A DNA stretch of 64,000 nucleotides from Drosophila miranda (GCF_003369915.1 NC_046673.1:4510001-4574000); one strand, 5' to 3'; positions 20,301 through 29,999 are shown, counted from the first letter of the stretch. The notes: generated by a model not told the origin, from the sequence alone. Translations and numbers: made by a program.

Positions 20301-22434
20301 CCCGGCTGTGGACGAGCTTTCCTTCAAGTTGACCATTCCCGACGCCACAGGGGTTCTGACAAAACGGATTTTGCTGTCCGAGCTTGCCAAGATCGCCGAT
20401 GCGTCATCTCATGCATACGCCGCTGTCATCTACAGTCGCGTGAGAGTCAATAATGACTACGCTGTAACACTGATCGCCGCAAAAACCCGGGTGGCACCCA
20501 TCAAACCTATCTCCATCCCACGGCTCGAGTTGAATGCCGCCCATCTTCTGTCGAAATTGATGTCTCTGGTTAAGCAAACTCTAACTATTCCTATTTCAAG
20601 TACTTCGTGTTGGTCAGACTCCGAAATTGTACTACATTGGCTCTCATCACCCCCACGGACTTGGAACACTTATGTTTGTAATCGCACGGCTGAGATTCTA
20701 GAAGCTTGCCCACGTAGCTGCTGGCAACACATTCGCACTGAGGACAATCCCGCGGACTGTGCATCACGCGGACTTTTACCAAAGGATCTGGTAGAACATC
20801 AACTGTGGTGGAATGGACCACCGTGGCTTTCCCAATCACATCGCACTTGGCCACCTGTTAAGGCCAAGTTCGCACTGTCGACTGAGGACGCTGAGCGGAT
20901 GGAAGTAAAGGTCAAGCCCCAAGTTAGTCTACACATTTCCAATGAAGGAAATGATCTTAACTGTATGATCAACAAAGCTTCCTCCTGGTCACATCTCTTG
21001 CGGACACTTAGCTATTGCTTTCGGTTCGTACATCGTCTTCGTTGCAAGGACCGCCTGTCATCATTTTTATCGTCATGGGAGCTTCAATATGCCCGCTCTA
21101 GGGTAATCAAACATGTCCAGATGGAGTTCTTCCAAGTGGAGTACAGACAGCTGAGCACTGGACAAGCCCTTTCTCAAAAGTCCAAGTTGATTCACTACAC
21201 TCCATTTGTTGACGACCAAGGAATTCTGCGCGTAGGAGGACGCATTGGAAACTCGATGACAACCTATGACGCAAAACATCCCATACTTCTTCCAAAGGAA
21301 TCACCAGTCGCTGTTTTAATAGCTAGACACCAGCACGTCACATCGTTACACGCTGGAGTCGAATTTATGTTTCACACGTTGAGACAGAAGTATTGGATCC
21401 TGGGAGCCCGTAACATAGTCCGCAAAATTGTATTCAACTTCAAGATATGCTTCCTCCAGCGCAAAGGAACGAGTACACAACTCATGGCTGATCTTCCCGC
21501 CTTTCGCGTTCAGCCCACCCGCTGCTTTCTACATTCTGGATTGGATTACGCTGGACCAGTTACCATCAAGACATCAGCAGGTCGGACACCGAAGTTTGGC
21601 AAAGCTTGGTTTGCCATCTTTGTTTGTCTGTCCACCAAAGCAATTCATATCGAGCTCGTCAGTGATTTGACGACTCCTGCATTTATCGCCGCTTTCAAAC
21701 GTTTTTGGTCTCGACGTGGCCCTATATCCGACTTGTACTCGGACAATGGCACAACATTCCATGGAGCCAGAAAGGAACTAACGGAGATGCAATGGATAGC
21801 TGTATCTCAAAGTCAAGACGAGGAAATTGCTAATTTTCTGACGAGTCAGGACATCAACTGGCACTTCATTCCGCCATCTGCCCCGCACTTTGGAGGTCTT
21901 TGGGAAACAGGCGTACGATCTATCAAACTCCACCTTCGCCGAGTAATTGGTAGCAGTGCGTTAACCTTCGAGGAATATTCAACAATTTTAACTCAGATTG
22001 AAGGGTTACTCAACTCTCGCCCACTGTGCGCGCCCAGCGATCACAGCTTGGATCCCCTTACCCCCGCTCATTTTCTTACAGGTCAACCTCACATGTCGGT
22101 GCCGGAGCCGTCCTTGTTAGACGTCAACATTAACAGACTGCAGCGTTGGAGACAACTGCAAGCCAAGGTTCAAGGATTCTGGAAACGTTGGAATCTGGAA
22201 TACCTTACTTCCTTGCAACCTCGCACGAAATGGCAGCAGGAGTCCAACGACATAACCGTGGACACTCTTGTGGTACTGAAGGAGCCAAATCAACCGCCTA
22301 GCAAGTGGCTGCTTGGGCGAATCACCGAAGTTCATCCTGGCCAAGACGAGAGGGTTCGAGTGGTCACCGTCAAAACCGCCCGAGGAGTGTACAAGAGGCC
22401 TATTACCAAACTTGCTGTGCTTCCCTTGTTCTGA
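17389..22434 (+). CDS. BEL-1 gag-pol polyprotein (intact frame, internal deletion)
   Basis: 1681 codons from an ATG at 17389. Gag occupies about residues 1-430 with the BEL-type core (FEKIRIPTFSGRYEDW) and Cys/His knuckles (CVYCHEQHSLYAC, CFNCLSRSHQVKEC, CRLCKLRHHTLVH). Protease has DTGS at about residue 485. RT has FCTDIEKMF with the first Asp and YVDD at about 896-899. RNase H retains its four acidic positions (ADASSHAY, PRLELNAA, WSDSEIV, NPADCASRG). Integrase catalytic residues appear at about D1386, D1452 and E1506. Compared with BEL-2, about 70 residues are missing at about residue 1001, between SELAKI and ADASS, i.e. the whole RT thumb/connection block normally starting FDPLG. The integrase zinc finger reads FKIC where BEL-2 has CVHC, so one zinc-binding Cys is lost. 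It is translatable, but autonomous activity is doubtful. Confidence 0.92.
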   Translation: MKALVHRLIQQRGACKSQLTRVAAEAQEFVQSCTSVQTLEHKLDRLVATFNRFMELSEELVQYNDEEEYVDPDLDIPEYEKRFFSAHSIFTEAIRDRSSHETEHDNSNLLLSTTVERLFEGQTQLLERIRDSSGTTELQFEKIRIPTFSGRYEDWCQFSDLFLGSVDKKSSLSKCHKFHYLKSYLDGEALSLIKHIPVSDANYQDAWERLENRYNKKSLIARSFIQNFLSLPTAKGSNIAELRKIVDTADESIRGLHALSCDSRDVWLIHILLSKLDPECKEAWATSSESCKENVTINDLFGFVFARCDALESCQDPKLIQDTHTVLNKRRAISHHVDVPNTSARDCVYCHEQHSLYACTQFKALDVVDRRKFARDGHLCFNCLSRSHQVKECNSTNTCRLCKLRHHTLVHPEDIRSVTASADVNNSADSPVRSSSFPDDADPAVVSHHTLERKFVAKSQAILPTILATIVDSWGNETTCRILLDTGSTITMVAESFIQRIGLPRTHARIPVVGLGANPAGVTRGRATFTLLSRTSSASVVVTGLIMNTLTSSIPAQRIESNTPMWKRIRYLPLADPTFGKPGEIDVILGADQLWNLYTRQRKEFGSEYPIALHTNFGWVITGSYHLSSDAHNHALAHHAHEDLDTLVRSFMDMERVQPSDATIDASDPAEQHFVHTHARRNDGVYIVQYPFKESAPPMGSTLPQALRRFSSLERKFRKFPALKQQYVEFMEDYIQRGHMEVIPSSTVENGPANHNYLAHHAVFKPDSTTTKCRVVFDGSGEDCNGSSLNSRLHIGPPIQRDLLGVCLRFRQHRYVFCTDIEKMFRGILVSEDHTHYQRIVWRKEETATLDHYRLLTVTYGLASSPFLAVRVLKQIAQDHADLYPKAAAVLVRDAYVDDIPTGCDSIDDLIALKDELILLLSQAQFKLRKWSSNCWSLLKSLPQDICEYPLEALEGKSPTQYVKVLGIRWDPAVDELSFKLTIPDATGVLTKRILLSELAKIADASSHAYAAVIYSRVRVNNDYAVTLIAAKTRVAPIKPISIPRLELNAAHLLSKLMSLVKQTLTIPISSTSCWSDSEIVLHWLSSPPRTWNTYVCNRTAEILEACPRSCWQHIRTEDNPADCASRGLLPKDLVEHQLWWNGPPWLSQSHRTWPPVKAKFALSTEDAERMEVKVKPQVSLHISNEGNDLNCMINKASSWSHLLRTLSYCFRFVHRLRCKDRLSSFLSSWELQYARSRVIKHVQMEFFQVEYRQLSTGQALSQKSKLIHYTPFVDDQGILRVGGRIGNSMTTYDAKHPILLPKESPVAVLIARHQHVTSLHAGVEFMFHTLRQKYWILGARNIVRKIVFNFKICFLQRKGTSTQLMADLPAFRVQPTRCFLHSGLDYAGPVTIKTSAGRTPKFGKAWFAIFVCLSTKAIHIELVSDLTTPAFIAAFKRFWSRRGPISDLYSDNGTTFHGARKELTEMQWIAVSQSQDEEIANFLTSQDINWHFIPPSAPHFGGLWETGVRSIKLHLRRVIGSSALTFEEYSTILTQIEGLLNSRPLCAPSDHSLDPLTPAHFLTGQPHMSVPEPSLLDVNINRLQRWRQLQAKVQGFWKRWNLEYLTSLQPRTKWQQESNDITVDTLVVLKEPNQPPSKWLLGRITEVHPGQDERVRVVTVKTARGVYKRPITKLAVLPLF

Positions 22435-22457
22435 ACAGTCGTTCAGGGGGGCCGGTA

Positions 22458-22916
22458 TGGTGAGAAATGAGCCTCGTAGTTTTTACATGTATATTGCGAT
22501 TGACCTATTTACACGCTCATGATTGTAGTACACCGCCTAAGTAACTATTTTTACGCGCATAGCTGTGTTGTTGTTTACTCGGGTCCAGAACATAGCTGTA
22601 ATGTTCTCACACGCATGGCCAGACCCGCAGCTGCACACGCACACAGCGATGCGTTCCGTTGTTTTGCATTGAAACCGTCGCGTCGAGTCTTATCGCGTGA
22701 TCTTTCAATTCCCTTTTGCTCGACTTCTTTTCGCGGAGTTGATGCAGTAGAAACTTCGAGACGAAGCCGCCCGCACACATAGTTTGTACCGCCGCAGAAT
22801 CGAACCCCCGCTATTCTTGTAATATAATTGTACTATAACCACCAATATTAAATAATCAATAAATAATAAATAAGCTCAAGATATAAACGATTATACAGTC
22901 CACTAATTCATAACCA
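22458..22916 (+). repeat. BEL-1 3' LTR
   Basis: 459 bp; differs from the 5' LTR by GCCGCAG for GACGCAG and one fewer C in the CCCCC run. Followed by ATCCG. Confidence 0.93.
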
Positions 22917-24563
22917 ATCCGACACTCCCGAATTCATGGCCAGCATCAGCTCCGGCCATTTTTCATCCCAACACCTTTGATCACCCTCGGTAAACTGAGC
23001 TATCATGGTCTTTACCGTTCTGTTCGTTCGCTCTGTCGGATTCTCTTGCGGCGTGTATGGCGCCGTAAACTGGTGACGAACTCCTAGCTGCTCCAGGAAT
23101 CTTGTAAATGCCCTGCTTGCAAACTGCACCCCATTGTCCGTAATGAAGACTTTGGGCGTGCCAAAACGGGCTATTATGCGCTCCCGACAGGCCTTTATTA
23201 GTGCCTCTGCTGTGGCCTTCCTCAGCGGCACCAACTCGGTCCACTTGGAGAATCGATCCACCAGCACCAACAACATCGAGTTCCCATGTTTCGACCTCGG
23301 CAGAGGACCCACAACGTCCGCGCATACCGTTGCCCATGGTTCTTCCGGCACCTGTGTCAACATTTCTCCTGCCGCTTGTAGCTGACTTGGCTTATAGCGA
23401 AGACATAGTTCGCACTTCCGCACGTAGGCCCTCACGTCCCTGTACATCCCTGGCCAGTAATATCTTGCCGCCACCCGTGCCGCGGTTCTCCTTCCGCCGG
23501 CGTGGCCTGCTTCCGGACTATCGTGGCTTTCCTCTAAGACCCTTTCTCGGGCATATTTCGGCACACATAACTTCCACGAGGCGACTTCTTCGCTCCCTGC
23601 CCGGTGAGGAATGTGCCGGTACAAGTTTCCCCCCTTCTCCACATAGTCGGGGTACTTCGGGGATTCTTTTCTGATCTTTTCTACCATGCCCTCTAACCAC
23701 TTGCAGGGCGGCTCGCCTACTGGTTGTGTTCCCTCCTCACTTCTTATCCGACGGCCTCGCTCCTCCACCGGTTGTCGGGAGAGTGCGTCGGCTACCACGT
23801 TGAGCTGTCCTTTCCTGTACGCGACTTCAAAGTCGTACTGCTGTAGCTCTAATGCCCATCTCGCCACTTTTCCCGACGGACTTTCTATGCTATTTATCCA
23901 TTTCAGAGCCATGTGGTCCGTGACCACCTTGAAGCGATATCCTTCCAAGTATGGCCTCAACCGGCGGATGGCCCACACAATGGCCAGACATTCTTTCTCG
24001 GTCGCCGAATAGTTCCTTTCGGGTCCATTTAGCGTCCTGCTAGCATATGATATTACCCGTTCGCCCCTTTCCGTCTCCTGCTCCTTGACATTTGTCGGCG
24101 GTTTCAATTCGGCTATGGCTGCGACTTTCTCGGGGTCTGTACATATCCCCTCGCCGGTCACCTTGTGGCCTAGATACCGCAGCTCTTTCCTAAAGAACTC
24201 GCACTTGTCTGCGTTCAGCCGCAGGTTAGCCAAGCGCAGCCGTCGAAACACCTCTTTCAGGTTTCTTCGGTGTTCTTCCTCTGTTCGCCCGATGACCACT
24301 ATGTCATCCTGGTATGCGAACGCGTGCGGCATCATTTCTGGCCCAATCACTTGGTCTAACGCCCGTTGAAAGGTGGCCGACGCGGAGTGTAACCCAAACG
24401 GCATCACCTTCCATTGGTATAGCCCCTTTCCGGGCACCGTGAACGCCGTGATCGGCCGGCTGCTCTCGGCCAGGGGGATCTGCCAATATCCATCCTTCAG
24501 ATCTAGGCTACTTATGAATTTCGCTTCCCGCAGTTGATCGAGGATGTAATCGATCCTGGGCAT
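22908..24563 (-). pseudogene. gypsy-2A RT (C-terminal), RNase H, integrase
   Basis: 551-codon segment. RT: SSLDLKDGYWQIPL (first Asp), MPFGLHSASATFQ and AYQDDIVV, a YQDD box where YMDD, YVDD or YLDD is usual. After PPTNVKE the sequence jumps to QETERGERVISYASRTL, so about 85 residues spanning the RT connection and the first RNase H strand with its catalytic Asp are missing. The RNase H Glu (ATEKECLAIVW) and second Asp (VVTDHMALKW) remain. Integrase has HHCC (SHDSPEAGH...CELC), Asp in CADVVGPLP, Asp in ITDNGVQF and Glu in NPTERTNRT. Interrupted at 22917 by BEL-1; the tail continues at 16838. The upstream frame is lost at about 24560. Confidence 0.88.
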
Positions 24564-25579
24564 TGGGTACGAGCCTTTACTGATCTCGCGTTAACTTGAC
24601 GAAAGTCCACGCACAATCTCCATTTGCCATTTTTCTTCTTTACCATCACTATAGGCGAACTGTAGGGGCTCTTTGACGGCTCTATGCATCCCATTTCTAT
24701 TAGTTCGTCCACTTTCTGGTTAATCTCGGCCTGCATTTTGGGGTTCTTCGGGTAATATCTTTGCTTAATCGGTTGCGGGTCACTCATGGTGATTGTGTGC
24801 ACCGCCACATTAGACACCCCCTCGATCTTGGAAAATGCCTCTAACTCTCGGGTTAAGAATTCCTCCACTGGCTCTTCCCTCGCCCCCTCATTCTGCCTCA
24901 TGCCCGCTGACACCCCTCTGGCGGCCACTCTTAGGGTCGTGTCCGTTTCGTTGTCGGACTCCGGAGCCGTGTCTCCAGCTTCGGCCTTCGCCACGGACAG
25001 TCTTTCTTCCTGGTCTCCTCGTTCCCGATCTTGGGCAGGGATCACCACCCTGTGCCCTGCACAGGTCACCACTGCCCCGACCGCGCGGAGGAAATCCCAT
25101 CCCAACACTAACTCATCAATCACACCCGGCAATACGAGTAGCACCATTGGGATCTCCTTGTTCCCAAAGCATACCTTCGTTTCAATCTGGCACGTGACCT
25201 CCTGGCTATGGCCATCCGCCAACCTCACCCTTTTCCTTGCCGCCGCCTCCCGGCCTTCACCCTCTAGTCGGTCCGCCAGCTCGCGGCTCACGAAACTGCT
25301 GGTAGCTCCTGTATCCACCGTGGCTTGCAGCTCCATGCCCGCGACCTCCACTACTGCGGATAACTGTTCCTCCTCGCTGGTCAGCCTGCCGACTAGGCTT
25401 GAGGGACCGTTTCTTGCGACCCTGGCACGGCCCTCCGCGGCGTGGGTCGCGGGGCGTTTCCCGTCTTCCTGCAGCATTGCCATGCCGAGATGCCCACTTT
25501 TCCGCATCTCCAGCAGTAGGTGAGAGGTCGGCCATTGCACTCCCGGCTCCAATGATCCGCGCTCCCACACCTTCGGCAC
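24512..25579 (-). pseudogene. gypsy-2A protease and RT N-terminal part
   Basis: Protease around ELQATVDTGATSSFVSRELAD (DTGA box) with a later LPGVIDELVLGWDFL motif. RT fingers follow (IEGVSNVAVHTITMSDPQPI, KKKNGKWRLCVDFRQVNA). The frame is lost just after VNARSVK at about 24570; the next RT motifs are in the overlapping frame at 24563. Protease matures the polyprotein; RT copies the RNA genome. Confidence 0.85.
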
Positions 25580-26722
25580 GCCTGGGCCGGATTCTTGACA
25601 TATCCGTTCTCGATATTGCCGTTGGTCGGTGTCGGCCTAATGACACGCTCTCCCCTCTCCTCAAGTGCTGCTCCGTCCAGCGGGCCGTCCTTGCATCGCC
25701 GACAGGCCGTCGTCTCGGCTGGCTTGTAGAAGGGATTCGCTGCCCGGGCTTTCACGGTTGGATTCTCCCGTTGGAACTCTAGGCGGTCCCTCTCCAACGC
25801 CTCGAACTCGTCTGCCAGTTCCCACATGGTGTCGAGGTCCTTGCACCGGTGCGGCCTCATATACGCTCTCAGATCGGGCATGCTATTCTCACGAATCAGC
25901 TCCGTTTGCTCCTCTTGGGGACATTTCAGGGGTCGCATAAGTGTCTGCATCTCTACCATATACTCTTCGAATGGCTCGCCCCATTTCTGTTTCCGCATCC
26001 TCACTTCCTGCAGCAACTTCTCAAAGTATCCCCGCGGCAGAAAGTAAGCCTGGAAGCTCGACGAGAACTCTTTCCACGTTCTCCACTGTCGATTGTTCGC
26101 CACGAACCACATCAGCGCCCGCCCTTTTAGCAGCTCCGGCATCGCCCTTGGGACCAGATCCGGATCCAGACCGTACGTCTCGGCGCCTCTCGACCTGCTC
26201 CAAGAACTCGAGAGGCTTCGTCGTCCCGTCGAACCGGAACGACCACTCTCTCACCTGTTTCGCCACTCTAGCGTAGTCCAGGTGTGCTGGCCGTATTGTG
26301 GCTGGTTCGGTTCTCCCTCTTTCGGTCTCTCGGCTTCGATCCCTTCCTTGGTGGCGGGGCCTGCTAGGCGTCCCCGTGTGCGAGCGTTCCGGTATTGGCA
26401 CTGAGAGACTCGCTATCAATTCTCTCTGTATGTCGACTGGGGACCTCCACAGCGTCGCCGCGGTTGCGCCGGGTGGGGGTGCCAGGTGCTCGTACGCGGC
26501 TTGTTTGTCGTCCGCCCGGGGTGTCGGCGAGGACCTGTCCGCCCGACACTCCCATACCTCAATCAGATCGGCCCACTCCGACTCATCTTCGTGTTCCCTC
26601 ATCCACTCCTTAAATGTTCTTCTCATTTCGTCCACTGTGCCCTCCAGCCGCACGCCGAAGGCGTGGCCGCATTGGACCAGCTCCTCCTTTCTCAACCGGT
26701 GGATCCATTGTCCCTTCCCCAT
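25393..26722 (-). pseudogene. gypsy-2A gag
   Basis: First in-frame ATG at about 26722 (MGKGQWIHRLRKEELVQCG), close behind the PBS. Gag core includes FDGTTKPLEFLEQVE, a frameshift at about 26150, then LLKGRALMWFVANNRQW and the helical EMQTLMRPLKCP region. The C-terminus has one complete CCHC knuckle (CRRCGSADHWSREC) and a second where the His position is not His (CWRCGKVGISAWQC). Gag packages element RNA. Broken by the frameshift. Confidence 0.83.
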
Positions 26723-26770
26723 TCTCTCGTCTATAGGAGAGCCCTTTGTCCTACTATTTGTCGTTGTAGG

Positions 26771-26787
26771 CCCCACGTTGGGCGCCA
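26771..26787 (-). promoter_or_regulatory. gypsy-2A primer-binding site
   Basis: TGGCGCCCAACGTGGGG on the minus strand, directly after the 5' LTR; a standard PBS form in gypsy-type elements. Confidence 0.75.
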
Positions 26788-26789
26788 GT

Positions 26790-27675
26790 TGTAACGGACC
26801 TGCTTCTTGGTTCGCTTGAGTTTGCTGGGCTCGCTCAGCGGTCGGCCGATTCGTCGCAACGTATTTTTATTGTTGCCCCCAACGACAAATGATTAGACCT
26901 TCCTTTTCTTTAATCGAATCTCTCTTTATTCGTACTTATATTAGGACTTAGGGCTAGATGCTACAATTCAGCTTATCTATGGATCTCCACCACGCGTGGG
27001 CTCTCGTCGGGTGTGGCAGCGTTGAGGCTGTTGATTGGGGCAGTTTGACCTCCGCTATTGCTTTGGCCCGCCACGCAAATCCGCACTCTACGTCTCGCAC
27101 TCCCCTCTTAGCTTCCGCCGGCAACTGTGGATCACCTCTTAACTTAGACTCACTCTGAGGGCAGGCGGGGCCTGTCTTCCTGTTGTTATTCACTTCACTG
27201 CACTTCTTCGAACCGTACCGGGTATTACTCTCACGCTTCGGCGGGGTTTCAACGTGCGCGCGCGATCACTTCTCCACGGAAAAAGAGACGCTTCGTTGCC
27301 GCAGCCTCCTTTTATAGCCCCTTGACGGGCCCCGGCTCGGCGTCGGTAGTTTTCCATCGCCGTCTCCTGGTTTCCACGGCCTTCGTAACGGGGCCTGGCC
27401 GGTGGCGTGATCCCATGCCCCTATTTGGTCATGCGTCGGATCGCTGCCGGCCCGATCCCGCCGTCTCCTCTGCCTCTCGCGTTTCTCTCGCTCCGAGAGC
27501 GGGACACTTCTCCTCTCGGGGCCCTTGGCCTCTTCGCCGCATCCGGATATCCGTGGGTATCTGGGCTGACCTTCGCCTTATCCAGCCAGCCATCAGCCTT
27601 TATCCGACCGTCCCACCGCCTCTATCCGGCTATGCTTTGGTCGAATTCGGCCTGTGGGAACCACGGTTCCTCACA
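26790..27675 (-). repeat. gypsy-2A 5' LTR
   Basis: 886 bp partner of 11824-12709. The minus-strand PBS (TGGCGCCCAACGTGGGG, about 26771-26787) follows its end after two bases. Confidence 0.9.
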
Positions 27676-28459
27676 GTAGACACTTTTAGTTTGCGGCAAT
27701 TTAAGCAGGATGTCTTAAAAACTCCTCGATCGGTTGCCAATGACTTGAAGGGAACAGGAAATTTCGATGTCAGCGAACGGACAATACGTAGACGTCTTAA
27801 GGAAACTGATTTTGGAACATATATTACTAGAGCTATACTGCAAATAACACAGCGCAATAAGTCAAAGCGCCTTGAATTTGCCAAAAAATTGATCGGCAAA
27901 TAATTTTAATTTTGGAAAAAATTTTTATGGAGCGATGCAAGTGCTTTTCCTAAAAGAACGTCGCAAAAAAGTGGCACCTATATGTGTAAGAGCGATCCAT
28001 GGAGGTGGGACCATAATGTTTTATGGATGCGACGCCTACAATGGCTCGCGAAATTTAGTTCCTGTTGATGGTAGCATGAATAAAGACAAATATTTGGAAG
28101 TGCTAAACTATCACGCTTTTTCCTCTGGAGATCATTTTATTGGGGAGTCCTTTACCTTCCAACAGGACAACGCCCCGTGTCATAAAGCTAAAGTCGTTAC
28201 CCAATTCTTGAAGGACATTGGGGTTAATACTTTGGACTGGCCGCCGCAGAGCCCAGATTTAAACATTATTGAGAATCTCTGGTCATACATAAAAAGAAGC
28301 CGGACTCCAGATTTGACAAGGAACCGTGAGGATACAATCTCAGAGGTGAAATCACTCTGGAGAGAAATTCCATTGTCTTATATCCACAGCTTAGTGGAAT
28401 CAGTTCCGAGACGTCTGCAAAAGGTGATAGAGGCAAAGGGAGGATATATATTTTACTGA
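27676..28459 (+). pseudogene. Tc1-like transposase, C-terminal part
   Basis: Resumes after gypsy-2 with SLRQFKQDVLKTPRSVANDL and SERTIRRRLKE (second helix-turn-helix), up to a stop at 27901-27903. A second open segment from 27935 in another frame carries the catalytic domain: FYGCDAYNG, TFQQDNAPCHKAK with the second Asp, and PQSPDLNIIENLWSYIK with the third acidic residue (DD34E type). WSDASAF before it is a degenerate form of the first-Asp WSDES motif. DDE transposases cut and join the inverted-repeat ends; this copy is inactive through a frameshift at about 27900-27940 and the nested insertion. Confidence 0.85.
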
Positions 28460-28731
28460 TTGATTATAAAAAGTTACTTCGTTCCATTCGTTTTTGTTTT
28501 TTTTTCACATTTTATAAAATGTCAAAATACTTATGCCACCGTCTGTTTACGAATAATCAATTTTCATTTAACAATAAACCCACTTATCATACTTTGTTTA
28601 CATATTGTTAATAGCTTAATATAATACCTATCTACGATAAATAAATATACTTTCTACTTAAAAAAAATAAAGAGTTACAACCAAATATGCAGTGCATAAT
28701 TTTTGTCAAAATACTTATGCCGATGTGTGTA

Positions 28732-29506
28732 GCATCTGCAATGAGACATCAACCATAAAATCCGGACTACTTCCACAGTACTCCTCAGTCCTTTCCAGCG
28801 AAATCATAGCTATCCACGAAGCCATTCTACTAAGCCGCAACAAACGCGGAAGATACGCTATCTGCACTGATTCACTCTCCTCTATATCCGCAATTACCAA
28901 TCCCAACAATTCCTCGTACTACCCCACCACAATCCGTAACCTCGTCACCAAACGTTTCCCAAAAATAACAATTATATGGATACCTAGCCACATTGGCATA
29001 AAAGGGAACGAAATTGCTGACACCGCAGCCAAAACTACCTCCAAACTACCCCTCATATATAACCCCAATCATAATTCTAACGACATCTCACTATACCTTA
29101 AGAAAATCCTCATATCTAAACAAACAGACCTCCTCACTAAGACTTCCCCTGGTACCAACAAGTTATCAACCTATCTTCCACTCATCCTCCCCCCAAAAAC
29201 CTAAACAACCTTAACAGAAGACACCAAGTCATCCTAAATAGATTGAGACTAGGGCACACAAGATTCACCAATGCCCACTACATGGATAAAACATCCTCCA
29301 ACGCATGCCCACTGTGCCACAACCCAATCATAGACACAAGACACATACTATACACATGCCCCGCCCTCTCTCTTCAAAGATCCTCAATATTCCATAACAC
29401 CGACCCCATGCAATACATCTCCAACCCTAACACCAAAAACGCAAAAATAATCCTCAACTATCTAGACCAATCTAAAATCATTCACTACATATGTATAACC
29501 TCATAA
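28732..29506 (+). pseudogene. I-clade LINE ORF2 C-terminus (RNase H and Cys/His motif)
   Basis: RNase H features: YSSVLSSEIIAIHEAILLS (Glu), YAICTDSLSSISAI (Asp) and IIWIPSHIGIKGNEIADTAAK (His and last Asp). A frameshift at about 29195 moves to a second segment with LGHTRFTNAHYM and CPLCHNPIIDTRHILYTCP, the zinc-knuckle-like C-terminus. The first catalytic Asp lies upstream of the break point and is absent. Confidence 0.8.
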
Positions 29507-29644
29507 ACAATCATCCCTGTACATATACATATACACAATTAGTATTTTAGATAATAATTCCTCCACAACATATAATAACGTATAGAACCAACCCTGTACA
29601 TATGTATATAAGTACATACATCCTCAAACGTATAATAATACTAT

Positions 29645-29900
29645 TGTTGTGAGCAGAGCTTTTGCTCTCACACGCCGCGCTCTTGTACTGCTCTCTGCGC
29701 ATTCAAGATCGGCTCGACGGTGGAGTCGGGGAGTTATTGCTAACTCTGGCTGCGACCAGTCCAATAAATGCTTTGAAGTCGAGCACTTGTTTTATTTAGT
29801 CATAAATTACCTGACAATTTAACGTAAAAAACCGAAACTATAGCCCGCTGGACCGGAGTCATCATAACGTTTGTTTTGGAAAAACTCTTCCGAATTTGCA
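29645..29900 (+). repeat. Solo BEL LTR (BEL-2 family)
   Basis: 256 bp, about 95% like 36732-36987, flanked by a perfect 5-bp duplication ACTAT (29640-29644, 29901-29905). No internal element sequence is attached, so it is a solo LTR left by LTR-LTR recombination inside the I-element 3' UTR, separate from the BEL-2 copy downstream. Confidence 0.85.
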
Positions 29901-29999
29901 ACTATAGTGAGCTTAAGGCCTCAGCAGCTATAGCCCCATACCCTGTTAATACCTAGTTTGAACTATTTATTAGCTTTATATAATAATAATAATAATAAA

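Larger units (their letters stand above)
16839..22916 (+). mobile_element. BEL/Pao LTR retrotransposon BEL-1
   Basis: A 6.1 kb element with LTRs of 460 and 459 bp and a perfect 5-bp target duplication ATCCG (16834-16838, 22917-22921), inserted in the integrase gene of gypsy-2A. LTRs differ by about one substitution and one C-run length change, so it is very young. Contains a PBS-like TTGGTCCTTCGAGCCGG at about 17308-17324, one long gag-pol ORF, and a purine stretch (AGGGGGGCCGG) before the 3' LTR. No env. The same LTR family, older and inverted, occurs in each tandem unit near 37506-37862. It has a suspicious in-frame gap in pol (see the CDS). Confidence 0.95.
11824..27675 (-). mobile_element. 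Gypsy-type LTR retrotransposon gypsy-2, copy A
   Basis: Two 886-bp LTRs (11824-12709, 26790-27675) with TG...CA ends and a 4-bp target duplication GTAG (11820-11823 and 27676-27679). Inside the 5' LTR the minus strand reads TGGCGCCCAACGTGGGG, a tRNA-type primer-binding site. A purine tract (AAGAAAGAGGGGGG) abuts the 3' LTR. Order on the minus strand is gag, protease, RT, RNase H, integrase, a roughly 1.2 kb spacer, a low-complexity ORF3, LTR. The element is split in the integrase tail by BEL-1. Without BEL-1 it is about 9.8 kb. Frameshifts break gag and RT, and RNase H has an internal deletion. Confidence 0.92.
11290..28729 (+). mobile_element. Tc1-like DNA transposon split by gypsy-2 copy A
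   Basis: Ends in inverted repeats containing TCGGCATAAGTATTTTGAC (outer copies at about 11294-11316 and 28702-28724) flanked by TA on both sides (11288-11289 and 28730-28731), the Tc1/mariner target rule. Each end has a second, inner copy of the motif (about 11476-11498 and 28520-28545), giving an IR/DR layout like that of Drosophila Tc1-like elements such as Minos, Paris or S. Removing the nested insertion leaves about 1.58 kb, the normal size for the group. The transposase is broken. Confidence 0.88.
28731..29999 (+). mobile_element. I-clade non-LTR retrotransposon, 3' part
   Basis: Encodes an RNase H domain and C-terminal CCHC motif and ends in a TAA-repeat tail (TATAATAATAATAATAATAA at about 29976-29997), typical of I elements. 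It begins abruptly at the Tc1 edge, and no matching 5' half is seen on the other side of Tc1, so that half was lost or the region rearranged. A solo BEL LTR (29645-29900) interrupts its 3' UTR. Confidence 0.75.
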
